From Streptomyces sp. CA-210063 (GTDB taxonomy: Bacteria > Actinomycetota > Actinomycetes > Streptomycetales > Streptomycetaceae), in NCBI RefSeq assembly GCF_024612015.1, contig NZ_CP102512.1, positions 6,262,001 through 6,326,000 on the forward strand: a DNA stretch of 64,000 nucleotides, written 5' to 3'. The translations under genes and the position numbers were made by a program. Position 1 is the stretch's first letter; every line of letters begins with the position of its first letter. The notes beneath the pieces are model-generated. The model saw only the letters and a program-made list of their open reading frames with translations. It did no database searches and was not told the DNA's origin. Of this stretch, positions 1 to 9,029 are shown one piece after another.

Positions 1-3000
1 GACGTTCGTGTAGGTGGGGGGGTCTGTTGGGGGGTGGGATTTCAGGAGGTCGAGGGCCAGGGTTACCGCCGCGTCGAGTTGGGTGTGGCGGCCCTCGGCC
101 CAGTCCAGGGGGGTGCGGAGGGATTCCAGGTCGGGGGTGACGCCTCGGTTCTCGACGGACCAGCCGTACGCGTCGAACCAGGCGGCGTTCATGGGGACGG
201 TGATGACGGTGCCGTCGCCCAGTTGGTGGCGGCCGGTCATGCCGACGACGCCGCCCCAGGTGCGGAGGCCGACGACGGGGCCGAGTTCGAGGAGCTTGAA
301 GGCCGCCGTGATCATGTCGCCGTCGGACGAGGTCGCCTCGTCGACCAGGGCGACGACCGGGCCGCGCGGGGCGCTCGACGCGTACGACACCGGCTGGGCG
401 TTTCTCGTCAAGTCCCAGCCCAGGATCGTACGGGTGAGTTTCTCCACGACCAGTTCGCTGATGTGGCCGCCCGCGTTGCCGCGTACGTCGACGATCAGGG
501 CGGGGCGGGACACCTCCATGCGCAGGTCGCGGTTGAACTGGGCCCAGCCGGAGCCGCCCATGTCCGGGATGTGGAGGTAGCCGCAGTGGCCGCCGCTCAG
601 CTCCCGTACGACCTCGCGGCGTTTGGCCACCCAGTCCTGATAGCGCAGGGGGCGCTCGTCGATGAGGGGGACCACGGCCACACGGCGGGAGCGGCCCTCG
701 CCCTCCGCCGGGGTGAAGGTCAGTTCGACGGTCGAACCGCCCGCGCCGGCGAGGAGGGGATACGGTCCCGTCACCGGATCCACCGGGCGGCCGTCCACGT
801 GGGTCAGGGCCGCGCCCTCCCGGATGCCCAGGCCGGCCAGCGGTGAGCGGGCCTTGGAGTCGGACGAGTCGCCGGGGAGGATACGGCGGACCACCCAGCC
901 CTCGTCCCTGCGGACGAAGTTGGCGCCCAGTAGGCCCTGGCGGCGCTGGTAGTGGGGTGGGCCCTCGTTGCGGCGCGCGGGAGAGACGTAGGCGTGGGAC
1001 GTGCCCAGTTCGCCGAGGACCTCGCGCAGCAGATCCGCGAACTCGTCGGGGGACGCCACCCGTTCGACCAGCGGGCGGTACTGGTCCAGGATCCCGTCCC
1101 AGTCGATGCCGCTCATCTTCGGGTCCCAGAAGTACGCGCGGATCAGGCGCCCGGCCTCCGCGTACGCCTGGCGCCACTCCGCCCCCGGGTCGACCTGGTG
1201 CAGCACGCGCCGCAGGTCGATCCAGACGGTCGAGTCGCTGTCGCCGGGCTCGGTGGAGGGGACGGCCCGTAGCTCGACGTCGTCCACCACGACCAGCCGC
1301 GAGCCGTCGCCGCTCACCGCGAACCAGTCCAGGTGTTCGACCAGTTCGGACTTCTTCGCCTTGCTGATGTTGAAGTATTCGAGGGTCGGGCGGCCGGTCA
1401 TGTCGTCCGGGTTGGCGAAGGTCTCGCCCAGGGCGCCCGAGATCGGCCAGCGCAGCCAGACGAGGCCGCCGCCGTTGACCGGGCAGAGCGCCGAGTACTT
1501 GGAGGCGGTGACCGGGAAGGGCGTGACGCGGTTCTCCAGGCCCTCGATCTCCACGGTGACCGTGGAGCCGGTGTCCTCGTCCTCGGTCGGGTCCATGCCT
1601 CCGGCCACCGGGCGGCCGTCGGGGTTCAGGGCGAAGGGGGAGGGGGTGGCGGAGGAGAGAGGGACCAGGTAGGGGCGGCAGCCGAGGGGGAAGGACAGGT
1701 CTCCCGTGTGGACGTCGTACACCGGGTCGAAGCCGCGCCAGGACAGGAAGGCCAGGTAGCGGCCGTCGCGCGTGAACACCGGGTTCTCGTCCTCGAAGCG
1801 GCCGTTGGTGACGTCGACGATGAGCCGGTCCTTCATCCGGGCCATCTTGATCTGGCGGAGGGTGCGGCCGATGCCCGGGTGGGACCAGGTCAGCCAGGCG
1901 CCGTCCGGGGAGAAGGCGAGGTCGCGGACGGGACCGTTGAGGGAGGTGATGAGCTCGGTGACCTCACCGTTCGATTCCTCGGTGCCCGCGGCGGCAGCCG
2001 CTTCCTCGGACACCGTGAGGAGGAGGACACGGCCGTCGTGCGCGGCGATGGCCAGGCGCTCGCCGCCCGGGTCCGACACCAGTTCCAGGACGCGGCCCAG
2101 GTCGCCGGAGGCCAGGCGGCGGGGCTCGCGGTCGCCGGTGGCCCGGGGGAGGTAGGCGATCTCGATCGCGTCCTCGCCGTCCGCGTCCGTCACGTACGCC
2201 ACCTGCCCGCCGGAGCCGAGCATCTCGGGCAGCCGGACGCGTACGCCGGGGGTGTCGGCGATGGTCCGGGCGGGGCCGTCGCGGTGGGTCAGCCAGTACA
2301 GGCTGCCGCGTACGACGACCGCGCTCGCCCGGCCCGTGTCGTCGACCGAGAGGCCGTCGACGTGCTGGGCGGCCGGCACCTGGTACGGCCGCCGCCCGGT
2401 GAGCGACCCGCCGAGCCGTACGTCGAGGCGGCGCGGGAAGGAGCCCGGGGCGAGGTCGTCGACGATCCACAGGTCGCCCGCGCACTGGTACACCACCCGG
2501 GTGCCGTCGCTCGCCGCGTGCCGGGCGTAGAAGGAGTCGTGGTCGGTGTGGCGGCGCAGGTCGGAGCCGTCGTACGCGCAGGAGTAGAGGTTGCCGATGC
2601 CCTCGTGGTCGGAGAGGAAGGCGATACGGCCGCCGACGAACAGGGGGGAGTGGAGGTGCCCGTCGAGGTCGGCCAGCAGCCGCTCGCCGTGCAGCCAGAG
2701 GCGGCCCGTCGCACCGCCCCGGTAGCGCTTCCAGGAGGCCGGCTCGTGCGGGGGCGTACCGGTGAGCAGCAGCGTGCGGCGCTCGCCGTCGATCTCGGCG
2801 ACCTGGATGTCGGAGACCGGGCCCCAGGGGAGCTTGCGGCCCGGCTCGCCGTCGAGACGGACTTTGTAGGCCCAGGTGAAGTACGAGAAGGGCTCGCCGT
2901 GGGAGGCGACGGCCAGGATCTCCGAGCGGCCCGACTCGTCAGGGGGCGTCCAGCCGCGTACCTCGGTGTCGGGGCTGCCCCAGTAGGTGAGGCGTCGTGC

Positions 3001-3291
3001 GGGCCGGCCGCCGTCCACCGGGGTCAGATGGATCTCCGGGGCGATGCTGCGCCAGCTCGTGTACGCGATGTGCCGGCCGTCGGGCGAGAAGCGCGGGGTG
3101 GCGACCTTCGTACGGTCGACGGTGAGCCGCCAGGCGCGGTCCGAGCCGTCGAGCGGGGCCAGCCACAGGTCGTCCTCGGCCACGAAGCAGAGGCGGTCGC
3201 CGCTGAGGTGGGGGAAGCGGAGGTAGCCGGATGCTCCGGCGGTGGTCCCGTACGTGTCACTGCCGGCTGCCTGCTCGTACTCGTCGCTCAC
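1..3291 (-). CDS. Tricorn protease homologue (S41 family), 3' end beyond window
   Basis: Cytosolic peptidase of the tricorn type, which trims oligopeptides released by larger proteases. The frame is open from GTG 3291 to base 1 (1,097 codons); the C-terminus lies outside the window. The first ~650 residues look like beta-propeller repeats (FSPDGRHIAYTSW, FSPDGAWLTWS, FTRDGRYLAFLSW). The C-terminal half holds the S41 catalytic core: Ser765-His766 in GTSHAYV, the serine pair 988-989 in SSDGD, a VRGNAGG motif, and Glu1047 in ENRGVTPD, matching the Ser/His/Ser/Glu set of tricorn. A PDZ-like stretch lies between. GTG 3291 is chosen because the ATG nine bases upstream meets a stop at once. No signal peptide, so it is intracellular. 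Identity is firm; only the tail is missing. Confidence 0.93.
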   Translation of the reverse strand, partial: MSDEYEQAAGSDTYGTTAGASGYLRFPHLSGDRLCFVAEDDLWLAPLDGSDRAWRLTVDRTKVATPRFSPDGRHIAYTSWRSIAPEIHLTPVDGGRPARRLTYWGSPDTEVRGWTPPDESGRSEILAVASHGEPFSYFTWAYKVRLDGEPGRKLPWGPVSDIQVAEIDGERRTLLLTGTPPHEPASWKRYRGGATGRLWLHGERLLADLDGHLHSPLFVGGRIAFLSDHEGIGNLYSCAYDGSDLRRHTDHDSFYARHAASDGTRVVYQCAGDLWIVDDLAPGSFPRRLDVRLGGSLTGRRPYQVPAAQHVDGLSVDDTGRASAVVVRGSLYWLTHRDGPARTIADTPGVRVRLPEMLGSGGQVAYVTDADGEDAIEIAYLPRATGDREPRRLASGDLGRVLELVSDPGGERLAIAAHDGRVLLLTVSEEAAAAAGTEESNGEVTELITSLNGPVRDLAFSPDGAWLTWSHPGIGRTLRQIKMARMKDRLIVDVTNGRFEDENPVFTRDGRYLAFLSWRGFDPVYDVHTGDLSFPLGCRPYLVPLSSATPSPFALNPDGRPVAGGMDPTEDEDTGSTVTVEIEGLENRVTPFPVTASKYSALCPVNGGGLVWLRWPISGALGETFANPDDMTGRPTLEYFNISKAKKSELVEHLDWFAVSGDGSRLVVVDDVELRAVPSTEPGDSDSTVWIDLRRVLHQVDPGAEWRQAYAEAGRLIRAYFWDPKMSGIDWDGILDQYRPLVERVASPDEFADLLREVLGELGTSHAYVSPARRNEGPPHYQRRQGLLGANFVRRDEGWVVRRILPGDSSDSKARSPLAGLGIREGAALTHVDGRPVDPVTGPYPLLAGAGGSTVELTFTPAEGEGRSRRVAVVPLIDERPLRYQDWVAKRREVVRELSGGHCGYLHIPDMGGSGWAQFNRDLRMEVSRPALIVDVRGNAGGHISELVVEKLTRTILGWDLTRNAQPVSYASSAPRGPVVALVDEATSSDGDMITAAFKLLELGPVVGLRTWGGVVGMTGRHQLGDGTVITVPMNAAWFDAYGWSVENRGVTPDLESLRTPLDWAEGRHTQLDAAVTLALDLLKSHPPTDPPTYTNV

Positions 3292-3397
3292 CTACCCATG
3301 CTTTTCCTCGGGACGGACACCGGCAACTTGGCGCGGCGAATCGACCGCGTGACCGAGGTGACCACGTGACCACGGTGACCAGGTGACCCAGGACACG

Positions 3398-3472
3398 AAC
3401 GAAACCGTTTCGTTTCGTTGACAGGGTGGGCGCCTCTCGGGGTATCTTCAGAGGCGTACGAAACCGTTTCGT
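3398..3472 (+). promoter_or_regulatory. TetR promoter flanked by two identical palindromic operators
   Basis: Two copies of ACGAAACCGTTTCGT (centres 3406 and 3465, 59 bp apart; the first extends to AACG...CGTT, 3398-3414) flank a TTGACA at 3418-3423 and a TATCTT-like -10 at 3443-3448. The -35/-10 spacing of 19 bp is long. The layout is typical of TetR autorepression, possibly with a repressor on each side of the polymerase site. The assignment to the regulator starting at 3559 is inferred from position. Confidence 0.7.
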
Positions 3473-3558
3473 TCGGGAGCGGGGTGTTCAGGCCGGGCGA
3501 TGGCGCGTGGCCGGTAGCCTTGTCGTCTCGAACGTCCAGCCGGAGCAAGGGGAGTGGG

Positions 3559-4161
3559 ATGACTGAGACCGCGACGGCGCGACGCAGTCGGCTCACGCCC
3601 GAGCGCGAGGCCGAGTTGTACGCGGCCGTGCTCGACCTGCTCCGGGAGGTCGGCTACGACGCCCTCACCATGGACGCCGTGGCCGCTCGCACCCGGTCCA
3701 GCAAGGCCACCCTCTACCGCCAGTGGGGCGGAAAGGCCGAGCTGGTGGCGAAGGCCATGCGGCACAACAAGCCGGGCCCCGACATCTCCTCCGTCGACAC
3801 CGGGTCGCTGCACGGCGACATGCACGCGCTGGTGAGGAGCCAGGACGACTGCGCCATCGAACAGAACTCCGCGCTGATGCGGGGGCTGGCCATGGCGATC
3901 CACGGGAATCCCGACCTCCTCAAGGCGTTCCGTGAGCTGATCATCGAGCCCGAGATGGTGGAGATCCGTCGTGTGCTGCAACGCGCCGTCGACCGGGGAG
4001 AAGTCCGCCCGGACAACCCGGCCGCCGCGTACGTGCTGCACATGTTCATCGGAGCCTTCGTCGCCCGGGGCCTCATCGAGGACCAGCCGCCGACGCAGGC
4101 CTTCCTCGCTTCGTACATCGACGCCGTGGTCCTCCCCGCCCTCGCCGCACCGACCGACTGA
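3559..4161 (+). CDS. TetR/AcrR family transcriptional regulator
   Basis: DNA-binding repressor of 200 residues. The N-terminal helix-turn-helix is clear: LTMDAVAARTRSSKATLYRQWGGKAELV is the TetR recognition region (about residues 35-65, with the usual K-x-T-x-Y-R-x-W). The rest is a helical ligand-binding domain of the TetR_C type. ATG 3559 is chosen because GGGGAG lies just upstream and homology begins shortly after; an in-frame extension back to 3418 would run through the operators. The MMPL exporter follows 182 bp downstream on the same strand, and this pair is a common drug/lipid efflux arrangement. Two operators sit in its promoter (3398-3472). The inducer cannot be read from sequence. 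Confidence 0.9.
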   Translation: MTETATARRSRLTPEREAELYAAVLDLLREVGYDALTMDAVAARTRSSKATLYRQWGGKAELVAKAMRHNKPGPDISSVDTGSLHGDMHALVRSQDDCAIEQNSALMRGLAMAIHGNPDLLKAFRELIIEPEMVEIRRVLQRAVDRGEVRPDNPAAAYVLHMFIGAFVARGLIEDQPPTQAFLASYIDAVVLPALAAPTD

Positions 4162-4246
4162 CCCCCCCGCGTAGTCGCCGTCCCTGATGCGCGGCTGAGC
4201 TCCACCTGACGCGACCGCTCACGTCGTCGGGCCGATCATCCCTGTC

Positions 4247-4286
4247 CCCGTACACCCGTACGTCCGTGCACCCGTACGTCCGTACA
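4247..4286 (+). repeat. Short tandem repeat, 16-bp unit, about 2.5 copies
   Basis: CCCGTACGTCCGTGCA (4255-4270) is followed by CCCGTACGTCCGTACA (4271-4286), with a partial copy before. It lies in the leader between the tetR gene and the MMPL gene. The CGTACG core is itself palindromic, so an operator function is possible but not shown. Confidence 0.5.
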
Positions 4287-4343
4287 CGGGCTGATCACCC
4301 CTGCCCTCCTGCACCTCCACGACTTGAACGGGAGTACCGCTCC

Positions 4344-6650
4344 GTGGCCACATTTCTCTACAAACTGGGTCGGCTCGCCTTCCGGCGACGACATTTCGTA
4401 GCCCTGCTCTGGGTGGCACTGCTGACGCTCGCGGGCGTCGGCGCCGCCTCCGCGCCCGCCGCGGGCCCGTCCTCCTTCTCCATCCCCGGCACCGAGGCGC
4501 AGAAGGCCTTCGACCTGCTGGAGGAGCGCTTCCCCGGCATGAGTGCCGACGGCGGCACCGCCCGAGTCGTCTTCAAGGCGCCCGACGGCGAGAAGATGAC
4601 CGACGCCGAGAACAAGGCGACCGTCGAGAAGACCGTCAAGGAACTGGGCGACGGCTCCCAAGTCGGCGCCGTCAGCGACCCGTTCACCACCAACGCGGTC
4701 AGCAAGGACGGGACGGTCGCCTACACCTCGGTGACGTACAAGGTCCCGGCCATGGAGCTGGAGGACTCCACCAAGGAGGCTCTGGAGACCACCGCGCACA
4801 AGGCGCAGGACGCCGGGCTGACCGTCGAGATGGGCGGTGACGCCCTCCAGGCCGAGCCCGAGACGGCGGCCACCGGCGAGATCATCGGCCTCGCCCTCGC
4901 CGCGGTCGTCCTCGTCGTCACCCTGGGCTCGCTCGTCGCGGCCGGGCTGCCGCTGCTGACGGCGATCATCGGCGTCGGCATCGGCGTCTCCACCATCACC
5001 GCCCTCGCCAACGTGCTCGACCTCGGCGACACCACCTCCACCCTCGCCCTGATGCTCGGTCTCGCGGTCGGTATCGACTACGCGCTGTTCATCGTCTCCC
5101 GCTACCGGTCCGAACTGGCCGAGGGCCGGGATCGCGAGGACGCGGTCGGCCGGGCCGTCGGCACCGCAGGCTCGGCGGTGGTCTTCGCCGGGCTCACGGT
5201 CGTGATCGCGCTGGCCGGTCTCGCGGTCGTCAACGTCCCGATGCTGACCAAGATGGGTCTCGCGGCGGCGGGCACGGTCGTCATCGCCGTCCTCATCGCC
5301 CTCACCATGGTCCCGGCGCTGCTCGGCTACGCGGGCCGCAAGGTCCGGCCGGCCGGTGAGAAGGGCAAGCTGCTCGGACGCGGCAAGGCGAAGGGCTCCA
5401 CCAAGGGCTCCACGACGGACTCCACCGAGGAATCCGTCAAGGGCTCCACCGAGGAATCCGTCGAGGCATCCGCCGTGATCAAGCCCAACATGGGCTCCCG
5501 CTGGGCGAGCTTCGTCGTCCGTCGTCCGGTGGCCGTGCTGCTGTTCGGCGTGGTCGGCCTGGGCGCGATCGCGCTCCCGGCCACGCAGTTGGAGCTGGGC
5601 CTGCCCGACGACGGTTCGCAGCCGACGTCCACCACGCAGCGCCGGGCGTACGACCTGCTGTCCGAGGGCTTCGGGCCCGGCTTCAACGGCCCCCTGATGG
5701 TCGCCGTCGACGCCAAGGACAGCGCGTCCCCGCAGGAAGCCGCCACCGCGGTGACCGACGAGATCAAGGGTCTCAAGGACGTCGTGACGGTGACCCCCGC
5801 GACGTTCAACAAGGCGGGCGACACCGCGATGATCACGGTGATCCCGAAATCCGAGCCGGCCTCGACGCAGACCGAGGACCTGGTGCACGCCATCCGTGAC
5901 GCGGGCGTCGGCGTGACGGCGGACACGGACGCGAAGGTGCTGGTCACCGGCGCCACGGCGATGAACATCGACTTCTCGCAGAAGCTCACCGACGCGCTGC
6001 TGCCGTACCTGGCGCTGGTGGTGGGTCTCGCCTTCCTCCTGCTGATCGTGATCTTCCGTTCGATCCTGGTTCCGCTGAAGGCGGCCCTCGGCTTCCTGCT
6101 CAGCGTGCTGGCCGCGCTCGGCGCCGTGGTCGCGGTCTTCCAGTGGGGCTGGCTGGCGGGACCCATCGGCGTCGAGGAGACCGGCCCGATCATGTCGATG
6201 ATGCCGATCTTCATGGTGGGCGTGGTCTTCGGCCTGGCGATGGACTACGAGGTGTTCCTCGTGACCCGCATACGCGAGGCGTACGTCCACGGCGAGAAGC
6301 CGAACCAGGCCGTGGTGACCGGCTTCAAGTACAGCGCCCGGGTGGTCGCGGCCGCTGCGGCGATCATGATGGCCGTCTTCGCCGGCTTCATCGGCTCCGG
6401 CGAGTCGATGATCAAGATGATCGGCTTCGGCCTCGCGATCGCCGTCTTCTTCGACGCGTTCGTCGTCCGTATGGCCATCGTCCCGGCCGTCCTCGCCCTG
6501 CTGGGCGACAAGGCCTGGTGGCTGCCGAAGTGGCTCGACCGCGCCATCCCGAACGTCGACGTCGAGGGTGAGGGCCTGCGGACGCGGGATGAAGCCGCCT
6601 CGAAGAACGCGGCCGAGGACGACGAGGACAGGGAGCTGGTCCGCGCCTGA
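4344..6650 (+). CDS. MMPL/RND family transporter
   Basis: Membrane exporter of 768 residues in the MMPL branch of the RND superfamily, which moves lipids or drugs outward using the proton gradient. Two repeats are seen, each a membrane helix, a large extracytoplasmic loop and a bundle of helices. The first has the GLAVGIDYALFIVSRYR motif (DY pair near residues 245-246). The second has FGLAMDYEVFLVTRIRE. A cytosolic linker between them holds a hydrophilic STKGST/STEESV-rich tract (about 5390-5475), a species-variable spacer. GTG 4344 follows CGGGAG at good spacing and begins at the first conserved residues. Probably controlled by the TetR protein upstream. Substrate unknown. Confidence 0.9.
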   Translation: MATFLYKLGRLAFRRRHFVALLWVALLTLAGVGAASAPAAGPSSFSIPGTEAQKAFDLLEERFPGMSADGGTARVVFKAPDGEKMTDAENKATVEKTVKELGDGSQVGAVSDPFTTNAVSKDGTVAYTSVTYKVPAMELEDSTKEALETTAHKAQDAGLTVEMGGDALQAEPETAATGEIIGLALAAVVLVVTLGSLVAAGLPLLTAIIGVGIGVSTITALANVLDLGDTTSTLALMLGLAVGIDYALFIVSRYRSELAEGRDREDAVGRAVGTAGSAVVFAGLTVVIALAGLAVVNVPMLTKMGLAAAGTVVIAVLIALTMVPALLGYAGRKVRPAGEKGKLLGRGKAKGSTKGSTTDSTEESVKGSTEESVEASAVIKPNMGSRWASFVVRRPVAVLLFGVVGLGAIALPATQLELGLPDDGSQPTSTTQRRAYDLLSEGFGPGFNGPLMVAVDAKDSASPQEAATAVTDEIKGLKDVVTVTPATFNKAGDTAMITVIPKSEPASTQTEDLVHAIRDAGVGVTADTDAKVLVTGATAMNIDFSQKLTDALLPYLALVVGLAFLLLIVIFRSILVPLKAALGFLLSVLAALGAVVAVFQWGWLAGPIGVEETGPIMSMMPIFMVGVVFGLAMDYEVFLVTRIREAYVHGEKPNQAVVTGFKYSARVVAAAAAIMMAVFAGFIGSGESMIKMIGFGLAIAVFFDAFVVRMAIVPAVLALLGDKAWWLPKWLDRAIPNVDVEGEGLRTRDEAASKNAAEDDEDRELVRA

Positions 6651-6677
6651 CGCGACGGACGGCTGCCGAGCAGGACC

Positions 6678-6715
6678 GCCGGTGAGGGCCCGTGGGGACG
6701 GGCGCCCTCACCGGC
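6678..6715 (+). terminator. Hairpin terminator after the MMPL gene
   Basis: A perfect 11-bp stem (GCCGGTGAGGG 6678-6688 with CCCTCACCGGC 6705-6715) follows the MMPL stop by 28 bases. No U-run is seen, which is usual in Streptomyces terminators. Confidence 0.7.
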
Positions 6716-6862
6716 TTCTGCGTGCTCTGGACCTACCCGCTCGCCCCCCCGGATCCGCTTCCTCAAGAACTTCTGGGCGGGCTGATGGGAATCGCACAGC
6801 AATCGCTCATAGCATCAGCGCGCATTCCATGACGGGAACCCGAGAAAGCGCGCAGGCACACC

Positions 6863-7741
6863 ATGAGCGAGAAGACCGGTAGTCAAGGCCGCGGCCACCA
6901 CCACGACGACGAGCACGAGATCGACGGAGGGCTCGTCCACGACCTCCCCATGTTCGCCCGTCGCCGCATGATCGGACTGCTGGCCGGGGCGAGCATGGCC
7001 CCGCTCCTGGCGGCCTGCAGTCCGGGTTCGGAGGACTCGGCGTCGTCCTCGGCGTCCTCGTCGTCCCCTTCCGGCTCGTCCTCCTCCGGCACGTCCTCCT
7101 CCTCCGGCTCGGACTGCGAGGTCATCCCGGAGGAGACGGCCGGACCGTACCCGGGCGACGGCTCGAACGGAGTGAACGTCCTCAAAGAGAGCGGAGTCGT
7201 CCGCAGCGACATCACGAAGAGCTTCGGTTCGGCCGGCGGCGTCGCCGAGGGCATCCCGCTGACGATCACCCTGACCGTCGTGGACCAGGCGTCCGGCTGC
7301 GAGACGCCGAAGGAGGGCGCCGCCGTCTACCTGTGGCACTGCGACCGGGCGGGCCTCTACTCCCTCTACTCCGAGGGCGTCACCGAGGAGAACTACCTGC
7401 GCGGCGTCCAGGAGACCGACGAGAAGGGCCAGGTCACCTTCACGTCGATCTTCCCCGCCTGCTACACGGGCCGCTGGCCGCACATCCACTTCGAGGTGTA
7501 CGGCAGCATCGACGACGCCACCGCCGCCCAGAACATCGTCGCCACCTCGCAGCTCGCCTTCCCCAAGGACGTCTGCGACACCGTGTACGCGACGGACGGC
7601 TACAGCGAGAGCGTCCAGAAACTCGGCGAGCTCTCCCTGGAGACCGACAACATCTTCAGCGACGGCTACGACCAGCAGCTGGCCACCATCGAGGGAAGCA
7701 CCGACAAGGGCTACACGGCCACGCTCACCGTGCCGGTGTAA
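6863..7741 (+). CDS. Exported intradiol ring-cleavage dioxygenase-like lipoprotein
   Basis: Probable secreted non-haem iron dioxygenase of the intradiol (catechol/protocatechuate) fold, 292 residues. A His/Asp-rich N-terminus precedes a twin-arginine export signal (ARRRMIGLLAG, residues 32-42) ending in a lipobox LAAC with Cys52, so the enzyme should be Tat-exported folded and lipid-anchored. A long Ser-rich linker follows to about residue 83. The dioxygenase domain keeps all four expected iron ligands: Tyr166 (RAGLY), Tyr201, His207 and His209 (YTGRWPHIHFEVY). ATG 6863 was kept as the first start in frame. Its substrate is unknown; no catabolic genes adjoin it, so a role outside classical aromatic catabolism is likely. 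Confidence 0.85.
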   Translation: MSEKTGSQGRGHHHDDEHEIDGGLVHDLPMFARRRMIGLLAGASMAPLLAACSPGSEDSASSSASSSSPSGSSSSGTSSSSGSDCEVIPEETAGPYPGDGSNGVNVLKESGVVRSDITKSFGSAGGVAEGIPLTITLTVVDQASGCETPKEGAAVYLWHCDRAGLYSLYSEGVTEENYLRGVQETDEKGQVTFTSIFPACYTGRWPHIHFEVYGSIDDATAAQNIVATSQLAFPKDVCDTVYATDGYSESVQKLGELSLETDNIFSDGYDQQLATIEGSTDKGYTATLTVPV

Positions 7742-7766
7742 CCCGGCGTACACGGTGGTACCCGGG

Positions 7767-7810
7767 CTGATTCGGCAGATCATGAGGTCTCTCGGCGGCT
7801 GCCGAATCAG
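7767..7810. terminator. Bidirectional terminator-like inverted repeat
   Basis: A perfect 12-bp inverted repeat (CTGATTCGGCAG 7767-7778 and CTGCCGAATCAG 7799-7810, 20-base loop) lies between the convergent dioxygenase and phosphatase genes. The right arm overlaps the phosphatase stop codon. Confidence 0.6.
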
Positions 7811-8493
7811 GCGAGGTGCCCGGTGTCGCCCCACCGGACGAGACGCAGCCGCCCGCCGTCGCCGTTCCAGTGGGACACCGACGCGTTGGGCACCGGCGGC
7901 AGCGCCTCGGGGGCGGGCGCGCCGAGGCCGGCCAGGACGAAGCGGACGGCGACGGCGATCGCGTCGTGCGCGATCAGCAGCACGCGCCGCCCGGGGGCCA
8001 CCCGGTCCAGCTCGGTCACGAAGTCCCGTACGCGCAACGCCACATCGCTCAGGGCCTCACCGCCCGGCGGCCGGTACGCCCACTCGCCCAGCAGTTCGCG
8101 CCGTGCGGCCTCCTCGGGTGCGCGGGCGCGCAGCGCGGCCGGTGGGTGCAGCTCGAAGATGCCCATCTCCCGGTCCCGCAGCCGCTCGTCGATCAGGAGG
8201 GGAGGGGAGGGCACCCGAGGACGGGCGGTCATGACCTCCCAGGTCTCCCGGGCCCGCGCGTACGGCGAACAGACCACCAGGTCGGGCCCGCCGCCCTCGC
8301 GGGCCACCCCCGCGAGCCACCCGCCCAACACCCCGGCCTGCGCCCGCCCCAGCTCCGACAACGGCACATCCGCGTCACGCCCCGCCAACGGCAAGCCGGT
8401 CGAACCGGTCCCCTCCGCCTCCGCGTACGCCACATTCGCGATGCTCTGCCCATGCCGCACGACCCACACCCCACCGAGCGCGTACGACGACAT
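7807..8493 (-). CDS. Histidine phosphatase family protein (phosphoglycerate mutase-like)
   Basis: A 228-residue member of the branched histidine phosphatase superfamily. The catalytic RHG motif is VVRHGQS near residues 11-17, with the nucleophilic His. A second conserved His lies in LLIAHDAIAVAVRF near residue 177. These enzymes dephosphorylate small metabolites or sugars through a phospho-histidine; the substrate cannot be told. ATG 8493 gives a start close to the RHG motif, as usual. The gene ends tail to tail with the dioxygenase and shares its terminator-like repeat. An SsgA-like gene lies upstream on the same strand, 19 bases before the start, so the two may be cotranscribed. Confidence 0.88.
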   Translation of the reverse strand: MSSYALGGVWVVRHGQSIANVAYAEAEGTGSTGLPLAGRDADVPLSELGRAQAGVLGGWLAGVAREGGGPDLVVCSPYARARETWEVMTARPRVPSPPLLIDERLRDREMGIFELHPPAALRARAPEEAARRELLGEWAYRPPGGEALSDVALRVRDFVTELDRVAPGRRVLLIAHDAIAVAVRFVLAGLGAPAPEALPPVPNASVSHWNGDGGRLRLVRWGDTGHLA

Positions 8494-8512
8494 CAGCAGC
8501 CCGCGGGGCGCG

Positions 8513-8851
8513 TCAGTGCGCCACCGGCGTCGCCGTATAAGTCCGTCGCAGAAAGCGGATCAACGCCTTCGTGTCGAACTGCATCACCGCCACCCCCTGG
8601 GCGGAGTGGAACTCCATGACGGCCTGGACGCGGCCGCAGGGCCAGATGCTCACCTGGCCGGCGGTGGTGGGGGCGCGCAGGCCGCGTTCGAGGAGGTCGC
8701 GGGGGAAGGCCCACTCGGCGGGGCCGGGGAGGCCCACGCGGACCGCGGAGGTGTCGGCGTCGTAGCGGAGGATGACGGGGACCGTGTCGTGGTCCTCGGG
8801 GGAGTCCGTGACGACATGGGCCCGGGCGTACTGCTCGACCGTGACAGACAT
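8513..8851 (-). CDS. ssgE: SsgA-like sporulation/cell division protein, probably SsgE
   Basis: A 112-residue SsgA-like protein (SALP), a family confined to sporulating actinomycetes that guides septation and spore-wall events. Family hallmarks are seen: the N-terminal EQYARAHV region, VPVILRYDADTSAVRVGLPG, WAFPRDLLERGL and WPCGRVQAVMEFHSAQGVAVMQFDTKALIRFL. ATG 8851 is preferred over an upstream in-frame start at 8971, because the upstream residues lack family similarity. It is shorter than SsgB-type members (~137 residues). The name ssgE rests on my recollection that ssgE of S. coelicolor lies near paired PBP genes and a pmt gene, as here. The family is certain, the paralogue less so. Confidence 0.8.
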   Translation of the reverse strand: MSVTVEQYARAHVVTDSPEDHDTVPVILRYDADTSAVRVGLPGPAEWAFPRDLLERGLRAPTTAGQVSIWPCGRVQAVMEFHSAQGVAVMQFDTKALIRFLRRTYTATPVAH

Positions 8852-8998
8852 CGGGCGGCTCCTCACGCTGAGTGACCCATGCGGAAGCTGTAAATCCGCT
8901 GTCCGCTGCCTCTCCAATGTCGCATATTTTCCGCGCCGCGCCCCCGGAAGGGGTGCACCGCGCTCGCCCATCGGTCGCTAATCAGCTACGAGGCGCTC

Positions 8999-9029
8999 TT
9001 GCAAGAGAGTCGCAATAAGGCTCTATCAT
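8999..9029 (+). promoter_or_regulatory. Nur-box-like palindrome overlapping the cbiM promoter
   Basis: TTGCAA-GAGAG-TCGCAA (8999-9015) fits the published Streptomyces Nur box, tTGCaa-N5-ttGCAA, with one mismatch in the right arm. It covers a possible -35 (TTGCAA) ahead of a TATCAT -10 at 9024-9029. Nur is the nickel-responsive Fur-family repressor. Its position before an ECF metal transporter supports nickel control. Confidence 0.6.

Noticed and set aside
1333..3369. 678-codon plus-strand frame
   Set aside because: Antisense to the tricorn gene; composition (Val/Gly/Arg/Asp) and lack of motifs mark it as a shadow.
4236..6290. 684-codon open frame on the minus strand
   Set aside because: It lies antisense to the MMPL gene, is His/Asp/Gly/Arg-rich as expected of a high-GC shadow, and shows no domain.
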